A DNA stretch of 64,000 nt from Streptomyces coeruleorubidus (GCF_008705135.1 NZ_CP023694.1:4631001-4695000); one strand, 5' to 3'. Counted from the stretch's first letter, positions 1 through 8,797 are shown. Made by a program: numbers and translations. The notes: generated by a model not told the origin, from the letters alone.

Positions 1-142
1 CTGAAAGCTGCCCCTCAGCAGCACCGGCCCGGCCGACCCGGAGCGGCGGCCTGAATGGTGCCCTGGTCCTCGACAGCGTGGGCCTGGGGACACCGTCGAT
101 CGGGCAACCCGCAAGCGCAAGCGGTTCAGAGCCGTAGCAGCG

Positions 143-1009
143 CTAGGCGTCCCGGTATTGGTCCCGGACCTCGGGGAGTTGCCGGAAGCCGGCTGACTTG
201 TAGGTGGCGACGGCGCCGGCATTGGAGCTCGGAGTGCAGACGATCGCGCTCGACGAGCCCAGCTCCCGGAGTGCGACCGCCGCGCCGGCGCTGATCGCCC
301 TGCCGTAGCCACGACCGCGATGTTCCCGGTGCACGCCCATCGGCTCGAGCAACCCGGGTTTACCCGGACCGGCGGACCACACCGTCACCGCCGCCACCGC
401 GTTGCCCCGGCCGTCGTACGCGACCAGACACCGGGCGTCGGCGTACGGCAGTCCGGCCGCCATCGCGTGCCAGCGCTCGTCCGTGAACCTGGACCCGTCC
501 CACGCTGCCCGATGGACGGCCACGAACTCGTGCGCCTGCTCCGGCCCGACCGCCACGATCCGCACGCCTGAGTCCCGCACCGGCTCCGTGAGGTCACGGC
601 GTAGCGGCGTCCAGGGCTCGTCCGTGCTCCAACCCTCCCCGGCCAGCAGCTCCTGGAGCAGCGCACCCATCGGCGCCTCGATGTTCACCTTCCCCTCGGG
701 CAGGACGCCGCGCTCCGGGTCGGTCACGTCGTCAGCCAACTGCCGCGCCAGCTCCCCGTCCCGGTGAGCGTCCGGCGCGATCGTCAGCCGCAACAACCCA
801 GGCCCGTCCAGCAGCCCGACGGCGAGAATCCGCCCGCCCCGGCTCCACGTCCTGACCGCCTCGGCGGTCGCCCCCGCACCTAACCGCCAGAACCAGCCCA
901 GGTCCCCCGGATGCAGTTGCATCGGCGCCCCCTCGTACTGCCACTCCCGCAGCACACCCACGGCCTCGCGCAGGCCGTCAACTCCCGGCTCGCCCAACAC
1001 AATCGCCAT
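143..1009 (-). CDS. tandem GNAT-fold N-acetyltransferase
   Basis: Predicted 288-residue cytoplasmic acetyltransferase of unknown substrate. The C-terminal half is a clear GNAT domain: an acceptor-side segment, then the acetyl-CoA loop HREHRGRGYGRAIS (R/Q-x-x-G-x-G/A type) and the closing NAGAVATYKSAGF motif. The N-terminal half looks like a degenerate second GNAT copy without a clear pyrophosphate loop, as in two-domain GNAT proteins. I chose the ATG at 1009 because a GGGG run lies just upstream; a start at 1024 is also open. Codon 43 is the rare leucine codon TTA (positions 881-883), so translation may depend on the bldA tRNA. It has no obvious operon partner; the neighbour upstream is only a gene remnant. 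Confidence 0.82.
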   Translation of the reverse strand: MAIVLGEPGVDGLREAVGVLREWQYEGAPMQLHPGDLGWFWRLGAGATAEAVRTWSRGGRILAVGLLDGPGLLRLTIAPDAHRDGELARQLADDVTDPERGVLPEGKVNIEAPMGALLQELLAGEGWSTDEPWTPLRRDLTEPVRDSGVRIVAVGPEQAHEFVAVHRAAWDGSRFTDERWHAMAAGLPYADARCLVAYDGRGNAVAAVTVWSAGPGKPGLLEPMGVHREHRGRGYGRAISAGAAVALRELGSSSAIVCTPSSNAGAVATYKSAGFRQLPEVRDQYRDA

Positions 1010-1101
1010 GCCCCGATCACACATCACCGCACCGACAGGCCGCACCCGGGTTTCGACCGGCCGGCGCGGTGCGGATTCGGGGGCTCGGTCTGCTCCCTTG
1101 A

Positions 1102-1257
1102 GCCGGCGGTAACGGCAAGCGCTGCTACCTGATCACTGACGACCGTGGCGGACCGGTGTCCCGGCTGGCCGATGTCACGGAGTCGATCCAGCTCGGCATG
1201 GGCAAGGAACTTCTCGCTGTACCTGATCCGGACCGCTACGCCCCAGGAGCCCGGTAA
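1102..1257 (+). pseudogene. C-terminal remnant of an unidentified gene
   Basis: This stretch reads in frame from just after a TGA at 1099-1101 to a TAA at 1255-1257 and gives about 51 residues of ordinary-looking protein with no plausible start codon. Segments such as RCYLITDDRGGPVSRLAD and VTESIQLGMGKELL look like the end of a folded protein. No matching upstream part exists in the preceding bases, which belong to the divergent acetyltransferase promoter region, so it is most likely what remains after a deletion. Its end overlaps the tail of the GYD gene on the other strand. I do not recognise the family. Confidence 0.4.
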
Positions 1258-1562
1258 TGGACTTGCTCGGCTGTGCGCAGGGCCTCGATGGTTTCGTCGA
1301 CGGTCAGGAGCACCGTCGTCTCGAGTGAACTCAGCGCGCCGCCTCCACTGATCGCCATCGCGACCGCGGCCATGGACACGTTGTCCGGGGCCTCCCACAG
1401 GCTGTAGCCGTCGTGCGTGCCGAAGGCGTACCAGAAGCCGTGGAGCTTCCCGCCGACGGACTCGATGTACGACTGAGCGGCCTGTGCGCGGTTCTCCGGA
1501 CGGCCGATCAGCCTCGCCCAGGTCTCCGGGGTGTAGCTGAACCTCGACAGGTAGAGCGGCAT
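1236..1562 (-). CDS. GYD domain protein
   Basis: A 108-residue GYD-family protein, a small ferredoxin-like alpha/beta fold of unknown biochemical role. Visible features are the N-terminal beta strand MPLYLSRFSYTPETW, the middle segment GGKLHGFWYAFGTHDGYSLWEAPDN that carries the GYD-type motif, and a C-terminal strand with TVLLTVDETIEALR. The ATG at 1562 is preceded by an AAGGGAGA Shine-Dalgarno sequence at good distance. The gene stands alone and is transcribed toward the remnant at 1102-1257. Confidence 0.85.
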   Translation of the reverse strand: MPLYLSRFSYTPETWARLIGRPENRAQAAQSYIESVGGKLHGFWYAFGTHDGYSLWEAPDNVSMAAVAMAISGGGALSSLETTVLLTVDETIEALRTAEQVHYRAPGA

Positions 1563-1680
1563 CGTGTCTCCCTTTCGTTCCCTCAAGGGATGCCCCCGCC
1601 GGGCGGGAAAGGCGCCGGCGTGACCCGCGCATCCCCCGAACGGCCGGGGACGGTGTGCGCCCATCGAGTCGGGCAAACGC

Positions 1681-1710
1681 CAGAGGCCCCGGAGTGATCC
1701 GGGGCCTCTG
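1681..1710 (-). terminator. hairpin terminator after tRNA-Arg
   Basis: A perfect 12-bp inverted repeat (1681-1692 with 1699-1710) closes a 6-nt loop and starts 9 bases beyond the 3' end of the tRNA-Arg gene. It fits a GC-rich actinobacterial terminator without a long U tract. Confidence 0.8.
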
Positions 1711-1718
1711 GTCTGCTG

Positions 1719-1791
1719 TGCACTCGGCAGGATTCGAACCTGCAACCTTCTGATCCGTAGTCAGATGCTCTATCCGTTAAGCTACGAGTGC
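1719..1791 (-). tRNA. tRNA-Arg (anticodon ACG)
   Basis: The minus strand folds into a 73-nt cloverleaf: acceptor GCACTCG/CGAGTGC with discriminator A, an A-box TAGCTTAACGGATAGAGCA, an anticodon arm TCTGA-CTACGGA-TCAGA giving anticodon ACG (read as ICG), and a T arm with GGTTCGAATCC. The 3' CCA is not encoded. A strong hairpin terminator follows. Confidence 0.97.
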
Positions 1792-1950
1792 TTGTTCTGT
1801 TTTTTCGCCGCTCTCGGGCCTTCCGGCTCGCTCGCGGCGACAGGAAGAACATTACATGACCGCCGCCGCCATGTGAAATCCGTTTGCCATACCCCTTGTG
1901 ACCTGCGGAAACGACCCCAGGGGCGCATTGAGTGACGGGGGCGGAGACGC

Positions 1951-1980
1951 CGAAGCCCCGGTCGGGTGACCGGGGCTTCG
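1951..1980 (-). terminator. hairpin terminator after tRNA-Ser(GCT)
   Basis: A perfect 12-bp inverted repeat (1951-1962 with 1969-1980) around a 6-nt loop, located 10 bases beyond the 3' end of the tRNA-Ser gene on the minus strand. Confidence 0.8.
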
Positions 1981-1990
1981 TGATCAGGTG

Positions 1991-2081
1991 CGGAGGCGGA
2001 GGGATTTGAACCCTCGATGGGCTTTAAGACCCAAACCGCATTAGCAGTGCGGCGCCATAGACCGGACTAGGCGACGCCTCC
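1991..2081 (-). tRNA. tRNA-Ser (anticodon GCT)
   Basis: A 91-nt class II tRNA on the minus strand. Acceptor GGAGGCG pairs with CGCCTCC, the anticodon arm CCGCA-CTGCTAA-TGCGG presents GCT for AGC/AGU codons, a long variable arm (TGGGTCTTAAAGCCCA) follows, and the T arm carries GGTTCAAATCC. CCA is not encoded. It is followed by a terminator hairpin and lies about 200 bases upstream of tRNA-Arg on the same strand. Confidence 0.97.
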
Positions 2082-2334
2082 ACGCACATCCTCCCGCGCG
2101 AGCGCGAGTCGGTGCGTGCCGATGATGACACAGTCGAGCGTGCTGTCACCAATCGACCCCCACGGTACTAGGCGGGAAGGGCGCAGGGCAAAGGCCTTGT
2201 CCGGCCGGTGCGGCGGTAGCGAGGGGTGTCGGGCAGCGGCTTTTCGGGGTGCGAGGTGGCGAGGAGTGCGGTGGAGTCGTGCGGCGCATCGGACCGGCGC
2301 GCAACGTACGGGGCCGCGCCGCGTTAGTCAGGTC

Positions 2335-2934
2335 ATGTCGATGTCGCATGCCATTCGCCGGGGTGACCCCGGAAACGCGTCCGGGACCTCCCGGATCTCC
2401 CACGCCTCCCGGACCTCCCAGGCCTCCCGGGCGTCCGGGACCTCCCGGGCCATCGCTCGTCCCGGGCTGCGGCGGCTCGTCGTCGGGGCCGCCGCCTCCG
2501 TCGCCGCCTTCGGGGCGCTGGCCGCGGTGTCCTCAGCCGCGTACGCCCAGGCCGGCCCGTCCCCGGCCGGGCTTGATGGCCGCCAGGGCACGGACCGGGA
2601 CCATCTCACCGTCACGGTGCGCAACGCGGGCGGTGAAGCCGACGGGACGTATGAGCTGTACTGCGGGCCCGACGGCGGCAGCCATCCCGACCCGCGCGGA
2701 GCCTGTGCCGCCCTGCAACGGGACACGCGGTGGGGGAAGGACGTCTTCGCACCCGCCCCGGAAGGCGGCTTCTGCACCATGCAGTACGGCGGGCCGGCCA
2801 CTGCGCACGTCACCGGGACCTGGGCCGGACGGCCCGTCGACGCCACGTACGACCGCCGCGACGGCTGCGGGATCGCCCGCTGGGACCGGCTCGTGCCGCT
2901 GCTGCCGGACATGAGGGCCCCGCAGCGCCCCTGA
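2335..2934 (+). CDS. secreted subtilisin-inhibitor (SSI) family protein
   Basis: A secreted protease inhibitor of the Streptomyces subtilisin inhibitor family, expected to control extracellular serine proteases. The C-terminal ~110 residues carry the family pattern: LTVTVRNAGG, the first cysteine pair in YCGPDGGSHPDPRGAC, the second pair FC...DGC with a spacing of 31 close to SSI, and the GTWAG segment. The reactive loop reads C-T-M-Q-Y, so the P1 residue is methionine as in classical SSI. A hydrophobic export segment (LRRLVVGAAASVAAFGALAAV) ends at an AYA-like cleavage site. The export signal follows an unusual N-terminal stretch of repeated SR/AS/TS residues from the ATG at 2335; a later unseen start or misassigned leader is possible. 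Confidence 0.78.
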   Translation: MSMSHAIRRGDPGNASGTSRISHASRTSQASRASGTSRAIARPGLRRLVVGAAASVAAFGALAAVSSAAYAQAGPSPAGLDGRQGTDRDHLTVTVRNAGGEADGTYELYCGPDGGSHPDPRGACAALQRDTRWGKDVFAPAPEGGFCTMQYGGPATAHVTGTWAGRPVDATYDRRDGCGIARWDRLVPLLPDMRAPQRP

Positions 2935-3260
2935 AAGAAAGGATCCGGGGGAAGCGCGTGCCGGCATTCGGCGTCCCTATCCGGCCACGCACGCCTCCAT
3001 CCGGCCACCCGGGCGAAACGGTACAGAAACACTGTCCTCGTAAAGGTCCCGCGAAGGTCCCGCGACGTCGTTGCAGGAGGGCGGGCGTTTGACGGTTACT
3101 CGGTCGTCAGTTCGGGGTCACTTCCTCGTGCGACCTCGCTCTCATCCGGCGTCGCGAGCGCAACCGCAGCCCTTAGACTCCCTCGCGTGACACGCTGCGG
3201 GACGGTTGGCAAGATGGCCCGAGCGGTCGGCAAGGTGCGGTAACAGGGAGGAAGCGTCTC

Positions 3261-6200
3261 GTGAGCAGCAGGCCATCCCGAGGCGCTGCTCGCCTCGCAG
3301 CCATACTGGACGCTCTTCCCGACGCGTTGGTGCTGGTCAACGCCAATGGGACCGTCGTCAACGCCAACACCATCGCCCTGGAGGCCTTCGAGACGCCGGG
3401 AACCGCTCTGGTGGGACGCGGGCTGCTCGATCTGCTGCCGCAGTTCGACTCCAAGCTCATCCCCGGGTCCATGCGACGGCCCGAGCACCTCGATCCGCAT
3501 GCCCGGACCAAGCCGACCCGGATGATCGCGCGCAGGACGGACGGGACCGAGTTCCCCGTCGAGGTCACCAGTGCGAATCTGGAGAACGGGCAGCAGGCCT
3601 ACGACGGGTACGGGTACAGCGGGGACGAGCTGCTCATGCTCGTCGTGAGGGACCTGACCGGGACCGTCGACACCGAGGCCGAGCTCGCGCGGTCGCAGCG
3701 GCAGACCGAGATGATCCTGCGGGCCGCGGCCGAGGGCGTCGTCGGGACCGACACCGACGGTCGGGTCGTGCTGGTCAATCCGGCCGCCGCTCAGATACTG
3801 GGTTTCCGGGCCAGCGATCTCGGCGGGCGCGCACTGCACGATCTCGTGCTGCACTCGCGCGCCGACGGGTCGCCCTTCCCGTACGAGGATTCGCCGCTCG
3901 CCGACACCCTGCGCTCCGGGCGCAAGCACCGGGTGCGCGGGCAGGTGCTGTACGCCAAGGACGGCGGCAAGGTGCCGGTCGATCTGACGACCGCGCCCGT
4001 GCGCGACGGCGACCAGCTCGTCGGCGCCGTGATGACCTTCACCGACCGGCGGCCGTACGACGCCGTCGTCGAGGAGAAGGAAGCGGCTCAGAAGCGCCAC
4101 GAGGAAGAGCTGGAGCGGATCGCCGAGGAGCACGCCTCCGAGCTGACCGCGCTGCGCCAGCAGCACGTCACCGAGCTGGAGGAGCTGCGCGAGCGGCACG
4201 CCGAGGAACTCGGCGCGAACGAGGATCGGTACGCCGCGCTCGGGGAGCGGGAGAAGGACCGGTACGAGGCGCTCGCCGCGCGGCACGAGCAGTTGCTGAC
4301 CCTGCTCGGGCAGTCCCTGCGCGGGCCGCTGGAGGAGCTGCGGCGTGAGCTGGCCGCGCTGGCCGCGGACGACGCCGGGCAGCTGTGGCCCGAGGCCAAC
4401 CAGGTGCTGCACCACCTGTCCGCCGGGTATTCGCGCATCACGACGCTCATCGACAACGTCCTCGGCTACCAGCGGCTCGACGCGGGCAGCGAGGGCATCT
4501 CCCGTACGAAGGTGATGCTGGACGCCGTCGTCGCCGCCGGTGTCGACGGGGCCGTCGAGCTCATCGGGCCCGGGCGGGTGCAGTTCGCCGTGCACGCGCC
4601 GCCCATCGAGGCCGAGGTCGATCCCCGGCTGCTCGCGACCGCCCTCGCGCATCTGGTCGCGGACGTGGCGGGGGTCGACGCGACCGGCAACACGCCCGTG
4701 TCGGCGGGCGGCTACATGGACAACACCGTCGTGGTCGCGGCGGCGCAGAGGGGCGAGGGCGTACGCATCGAGGTGCGCGGGCCGTACGCCGGCGGCAACA
4801 CCGTGCACGAGCCCATCGTCCGGGGGATCGTCCGGGCTCACGGTGGCGTGCTCCAGACGCATGAAGTGCCGGGGATGAGCGGTAGCGCCTACGTCCTCGA
4901 AGTGCCGATCGGGGGCGGCGCCGGGGCGGTTGCCGCGGATGCGGCGGATGCCGCAGCCCAGGGCTCCCAGGCGGTCGACGAGGGGATGTCCGCTGCCTCC
5001 GGGGAGCAGACCTCCGGTGGGCAGACCTCCGGTGGAGGGCGGCGGCGGGCGCGGCGGGCCAACACCGATGCCTTCCTGGACGCTGATGTGCCTGCTGAGG
5101 GTGATGGGGCCGGTGGGGCCGGCGCCGAGGGGGCCGCGCCCACCGGGCGGCGCAGGAGGCGGGCCGCCGGGGAACCGGCTGCCCTGCCCGCCGCGCAGGC
5201 CTCCGGTGAGGACGCGGCCGTGTCGGGCGGTACCGGGCGGCGGCGGCGTGCGGCCGAGCAGGCCGGTGCGGCTCCGGCCCTGCCCGTCGGAGGTGCCGTC
5301 CAGGGTGTCGCCGAGGGGGCCGTCGTCACGGCCGCCGAGCATGCGGCGGGAACCGCCGCCTCGGGCACGGGGCTGGGCGGGACCGTTCCGCCGCAGGGTG
5401 TGCCCGCGCCCGTCGGGGGGCGGGCCCGGCGTGAGCCCGGCGAGCAGCACGCGCTGCCGCCGGCACTGCCCGCGCCGTCCGGCGAGGCCGCCGCGGGTTC
5501 CGGCGACGCGGCCCAGGGGCAGGCCCAGGCTTCGCAGCCGACCGGGCGTCGGCGGCGGGCCCTGGCTGCCGCCGCCGAGCGGGCGGCCGCGCAGGAGGCA
5601 GCGGCGGCCGGGCCGCGTCCCGTGTTCGCACTGCCGCCGGCCGAGGCGGATCAGCTCCCGGCCGGACCGACCGGACCGACCGGACCGGTCGGCCCTGCCG
5701 ACCAGGGGCAGCAGGTAGCGCCGGGTGGTGTGCCCGGTCAGGGACAGGTGCCGGGGCAGGGACAGGGCGCCGTGGCGGTTCCCGGTTCGGCTGCCGTCGG
5801 TGACGTGGCTGCCGAGGAGGGGCGGCATGACGCCGTCCCGCACGATCAGTCCGCCGATCACACCCCGCCCCAGCCGCATCCCACGAGTGCGCCGACCGGG
5901 CGTCGGCGGCGGGCCGTGGCGGCTCAGCCGGCCGAGGGGAGCGGAGTTCAGGCGCCGGGCACGGCGCCTGTGCAGGGTGTCCCCTCACAGCAGGACGTCA
6001 CCGGTCAGGTTGCGGTGGGCCAGGCCGTTCCGGGGCAGGGCGCCCCGGGTCAGGGTGTGCCCGTCCAGGCCGGGGTCGCCGCCGGGCAGGTCGCCCCCGG
6101 TACGGCCGTACCGCCGCAGGGTGTGGCGGTTCCGGCGCAGGGGAACGCCGCTCACCCGCAGGGCAGCGCCGTTCAGCCCCAGGGGAACAGCCCGCAGGGC

Positions 6201-8129
6201 ACCGTCCCCCAGCCGCAGGGCACCGCAGTCCCGCCCCAGGGCGTCGCCGCGCCCCCGCAGGGCGTCGCCGTACCCCCGCAAGGTGTCGCCGTACCCCCGC
6301 AGGGCGTGTCCGTCCCCGCCCCGGGCGGTCTCGGGCACAGCGTGCAGGCGGCCCTGCCGGGTCAGGCGCTCCAGCCTGCCTCCCTGAACCAGCCACACGG
6401 CGCGCAGCCCCTGCCACAGCAGGGCGTCGCCGCGCCGGAGCAGCAGCCCTCCGCCGGTCAGCCGCTCCCCGCCGAGGCCGCCCCCGGGCAAGGCACCCCG
6501 GCCCAGGGGACCCCTGCTCCGGGCACCGCCACCACCGGAGCCCAGTCCCCTTCCCCGGCCCAAGGCACCCCGGTCCCCCAGCCACAGCCACAGCCCTGGC
6601 CCGCCGCCGACGACAGCACGGGGACCGGTTTCGCCATGCCCCCGAACGGGGCGGCACAGTCGGTACCGCCCAACGGCACCGCCCACCATCCCGCACCCCC
6701 GAACGGCACCCCTGCGGCCCAGATCCAGACGCCGGCCCCTACCCCGCAGCCCCACACCCCGCCCGCTGGCACCCCGTTGCCCCCGGAGGGCGCGGCGCAG
6801 GCGCAGCGGGCGGCTCAGCCCCTGCCCGCGGAGGCGGCCGCGCCCGTCGACCCGAACTCGACGCAGGGGCGGGCGATCAGCGTGCGGACGCTGGGCCAGG
6901 GCGTGCCGTTCAACCGGCAGGCGGCCCACGTGCAGCAGCCGTCGGGCGTGCCCGTCGCGCGTCCCTCGGCCGCTTCCGTGCCGCAGGCGCCGGGTGCGCC
7001 CGTGTCCCAGCAGTCGGCGACGCCGCCCCCGCACCAGTCGGGCGGTTCGGGCAGGCGCCGCAAGCTCGGCACGCCGCCCGACCCGGCCGCGCGGACGGAG
7101 CAGGCCGGACGCAGCGAGCAGACCTCCCGCCAGGAACCGGCGCCCCGCCCGGAGCAGGCCGCGCGCCCACATCCGGCGGCCGAGCCGACGCCCGCGCAGG
7201 GCACCGCCCCGGTCCCCGCGCCCGTCCCGGCGCAGCCGTCCCTCGCCGGTCAGTCGCGGCTCGCGCAGATGACCGAGGGCGGTGGACGGTCGTACGCCAT
7301 AGGCGCGCCGGACGAGAACGCCGCCGAGGGGCCGGAGCCGCTGGACGGGCCCGGCGGTGCCGTCGAGGTGGCCGATCCGCCGCTGCCGCAGCCGATGGAC
7401 GACGAGTTGCCGCCGGAGCCGCTGGACAATCCGCGGCGGCTGCTGGTGTGGCCCGCGCCGGACGTCAGCACCTCGCAGGCGCTGAGCGACCGCGGCTACC
7501 GGCCCGTGATCGTGAACTCGCGCGAGGAGGTCGACGCGCAGATCGCGGCCTTCCCCGCCGCGCTGTTCGTCGATCCGCTGACCGGGCCGATCACGCGTAC
7601 GGCGTTGCAGTCGCTGCGGCAGGCCGCCGTCGCCGCCGAGGTGCCGGTGCTGGTCACGGCCGGACTCGGGCAGGCCTCGCGGGACGCGGCGTACGGTGCC
7701 GATCCCGCCGTCCTGCTGAAGGCGCTGGCGCCGCGCGACAGTGAGCAGCACCCGCCGCGCGTGCTGCTGATCGAGGAGCACGCGGAGATCGCGCTGGCGC
7801 TGACGGCGACGCTGGAGCGGCGCGGGATGCAGGTCGCGCGGGCGGCGAGTGACGCCGACGCGGTGACACTGGCGGGGCAGTTCCGGCCGAACCTGGTCGT
7901 GATGGACCTGATGCAGGTGCACCGGCGGCAGGCCGGGATCGTGGACTGGCTGCGTGCGAACGGGCAGCTCAACCGCACCCCGCTCGTCGTCTACACGGCC
8001 GCCGTCGACCAGGCCGACCTGCCGCGGCTGGCCTCCGGAGAAACCGTGCTGTTCCTCGCCGAGCGGTCCACCAGCGGCGAGGTGCAGACCCGGATCGTCG
8101 ACCTGCTGTCCCGGATCGGGACCAACTAG
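3261..8129 (+). CDS. large PAS / degenerate histidine kinase / receiver-like protein
   Basis: A 1,622-residue cytoplasmic signalling protein, conserved in type in Streptomyces but of unknown role. The GTG start follows CAGGGAGG. Order: PAS (about 12-105), second PAS (about 146-263), a charged coiled coil (about 268-346), an HK-like region (350-555), a Pro/Ala/Gln/Gly-rich disordered linker of roughly 800 residues, and two receiver-like domains (about 1390-1490 and 1500-1622). The HK core is degenerate: the H-box position reads GQSLRGPLEEL without the phosphoacceptor His, and no N-box Asn is evident. The last receiver keeps an Asp in LVVMDLM but its acidic pair is IEEH and the usual Lys is not obvious. 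The linker holds repeated GRRRR-type basic motifs. It may be a scaffold or pseudokinase rather than an enzyme. Confidence 0.85.
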   Translation: MSSRPSRGAARLAAILDALPDALVLVNANGTVVNANTIALEAFETPGTALVGRGLLDLLPQFDSKLIPGSMRRPEHLDPHARTKPTRMIARRTDGTEFPVEVTSANLENGQQAYDGYGYSGDELLMLVVRDLTGTVDTEAELARSQRQTEMILRAAAEGVVGTDTDGRVVLVNPAAAQILGFRASDLGGRALHDLVLHSRADGSPFPYEDSPLADTLRSGRKHRVRGQVLYAKDGGKVPVDLTTAPVRDGDQLVGAVMTFTDRRPYDAVVEEKEAAQKRHEEELERIAEEHASELTALRQQHVTELEELRERHAEELGANEDRYAALGEREKDRYEALAARHEQLLTLLGQSLRGPLEELRRELAALAADDAGQLWPEANQVLHHLSAGYSRITTLIDNVLGYQRLDAGSEGISRTKVMLDAVVAAGVDGAVELIGPGRVQFAVHAPPIEAEVDPRLLATALAHLVADVAGVDATGNTPVSAGGYMDNTVVVAAAQRGEGVRIEVRGPYAGGNTVHEPIVRGIVRAHGGVLQTHEVPGMSGSAYVLEVPIGGGAGAVAADAADAAAQGSQAVDEGMSAASGEQTSGGQTSGGGRRRARRANTDAFLDADVPAEGDGAGGAGAEGAAPTGRRRRRAAGEPAALPAAQASGEDAAVSGGTGRRRRAAEQAGAAPALPVGGAVQGVAEGAVVTAAEHAAGTAASGTGLGGTVPPQGVPAPVGGRARREPGEQHALPPALPAPSGEAAAGSGDAAQGQAQASQPTGRRRRALAAAAERAAAQEAAAAGPRPVFALPPAEADQLPAGPTGPTGPVGPADQGQQVAPGGVPGQGQVPGQGQGAVAVPGSAAVGDVAAEEGRHDAVPHDQSADHTPPQPHPTSAPTGRRRRAVAAQPAEGSGVQAPGTAPVQGVPSQQDVTGQVAVGQAVPGQGAPGQGVPVQAGVAAGQVAPGTAVPPQGVAVPAQGNAAHPQGSAVQPQGNSPQGTVPQPQGTAVPPQGVAAPPQGVAVPPQGVAVPPQGVSVPAPGGLGHSVQAALPGQALQPASLNQPHGAQPLPQQGVAAPEQQPSAGQPLPAEAAPGQGTPAQGTPAPGTATTGAQSPSPAQGTPVPQPQPQPWPAADDSTGTGFAMPPNGAAQSVPPNGTAHHPAPPNGTPAAQIQTPAPTPQPHTPPAGTPLPPEGAAQAQRAAQPLPAEAAAPVDPNSTQGRAISVRTLGQGVPFNRQAAHVQQPSGVPVARPSAASVPQAPGAPVSQQSATPPPHQSGGSGRRRKLGTPPDPAARTEQAGRSEQTSRQEPAPRPEQAARPHPAAEPTPAQGTAPVPAPVPAQPSLAGQSRLAQMTEGGGRSYAIGAPDENAAEGPEPLDGPGGAVEVADPPLPQPMDDELPPEPLDNPRRLLVWPAPDVSTSQALSDRGYRPVIVNSREEVDAQIAAFPAALFVDPLTGPITRTALQSLRQAAVAAEVPVLVTAGLGQASRDAAYGADPAVLLKALAPRDSEQHPPRVLLIEEHAEIALALTATLERRGMQVARAASDADAVTLAGQFRPNLVVMDLMQVHRRQAGIVDWLRANGQLNRTPLVVYTAAVDQADLPRLASGETVLFLAERSTSGEVQTRIVDLLSRIGTN
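6231..6314 (+). repeat. 21-bp tandem repeat in the linker of the PAS protein
   Basis: Four consecutive 21-bp units, each encoding a variant of the heptad PPQGVAV, lie in the coding sequence of the disordered linker. The units are nearly identical at DNA level, which suggests recent slippage or expansion. Looser PQG repeats surround it from about 6110 to 6480. Confidence 0.8.
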
Positions 8130-8175
8130 GACCGTTCAGGGCCGGTCCGGGACCGCCCAGGCCCGTCCGAGCCCG

Positions 8176-8757
8176 CTATCGGGCCGTGAGGCGGCGGGCC
8201 GCCTCCTTGACCGAGGTGCGCAGGCGGTCCCGGTCGGGATCCTCGCCGCCGACCAGGATGCGCCGCATCTGCGGCACGACCGCGGTCCAGTTGGCCAGGG
8301 CCGTCAGCAGGAACAGCAGGTCGGCCGCGGGGATGGCGTCGGTGACGACGCCCCGGTCCTGGCCGTCCCGGAGGGCGGCGACCTTGCGGGCGTAGTGCTC
8401 CTGGCGGTCGGACTCGTGGGGCAGTTCGGCGCTGCCGTACTCCAGGCCCTCCCAGAAGAGCAGGCGCAGCAGCTCCGGGTGGGCGGCGTGGTAGTCCATC
8501 AGGCGGTCGATCCAGCCCTCGATGTCGTCCGGGTCGATGGGGACGGCCTCGGCGAGGTGGAGCATCTTCCTCTCGAGGACGATCGCGAACAGCTCCGCCT
8601 TGTTGCCGAAGTAGGCGTAGATCAACTGCTTGTTGGCCTTGGCCTCGGCGGCGATGCGGTCGATGCGGGCGCCGGCGATGCCGTGCCGGGCGAACTCGGC
8701 GACCGCCGCCTCGAAGATCCGGGCCTTGGTGGCCTCGGGGTCCCTTGCTGCTCCCAT
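8176..8757 (-). CDS. TetR-family transcriptional repressor
   Basis: A 193-residue TetR regulator. Residues about 8-55 form the DNA-binding domain (ATKARIFEAAVAEFARHG, IDRIAAEAKANKQLIYAYFGNK), followed by an all-helical ligand domain with the segment LRLLFWEGLEYG. The ATG at 8757 starts directly at the HTH domain. It is divergent from the MFS transporter, and the 130-bp gap holds two similar palindromes, so the simplest model is that it represses both itself and the exporter and is released by an exported compound. It converges with the PAS protein gene. Confidence 0.92.
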   Translation of the reverse strand: MGAARDPEATKARIFEAAVAEFARHGIAGARIDRIAAEAKANKQLIYAYFGNKAELFAIVLERKMLHLAEAVPIDPDDIEGWIDRLMDYHAAHPELLRLLFWEGLEYGSAELPHESDRQEHYARKVAALRDGQDRGVVTDAIPAADLLFLLTALANWTAVVPQMRRILVGGEDPDRDRLRTSVKEAARRLTAR

Positions 8758-8781
8758 GGGGGAGAGGGTAGCGCGCCAAGT

Positions 8782-8797
8782 AACCAACTGTTTGGTT
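8782..8797. promoter_or_regulatory. putative TetR operator 1
   Basis: Perfect inverted repeat AACCAA-CTGT-TTGGTT in the divergent gap, 25 bases upstream of the repressor start. A TTGACA hexamer at 8796-8801 overlaps its end on the plus strand and could be a -35 box. Confidence 0.65.

Noticed and set aside
1..142. Possible C-terminal tail of a gene ending at 54
   Set aside because: Only 17 codons are visible before the window edge and they match nothing, so coding cannot be supported.
2116..2334. Upstream extension of the SSI gene to 2116
   Set aside because: It overlaps the tRNA promoter region, has no ribosome site and its residues look like shadow coding.
3096..5879. Very long open frame antisense to the PAS gene
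   Set aside because: It mirrors the PAS gene, is low-complexity and Arg/Gly/Pro-rich, has no domain pattern, and such antisense frames are expected at this GC content.
5985..7922. Second long antisense frame within the PAS gene
   Set aside because: Same reason; composition follows the complement of the Pro/Gln-rich linker.
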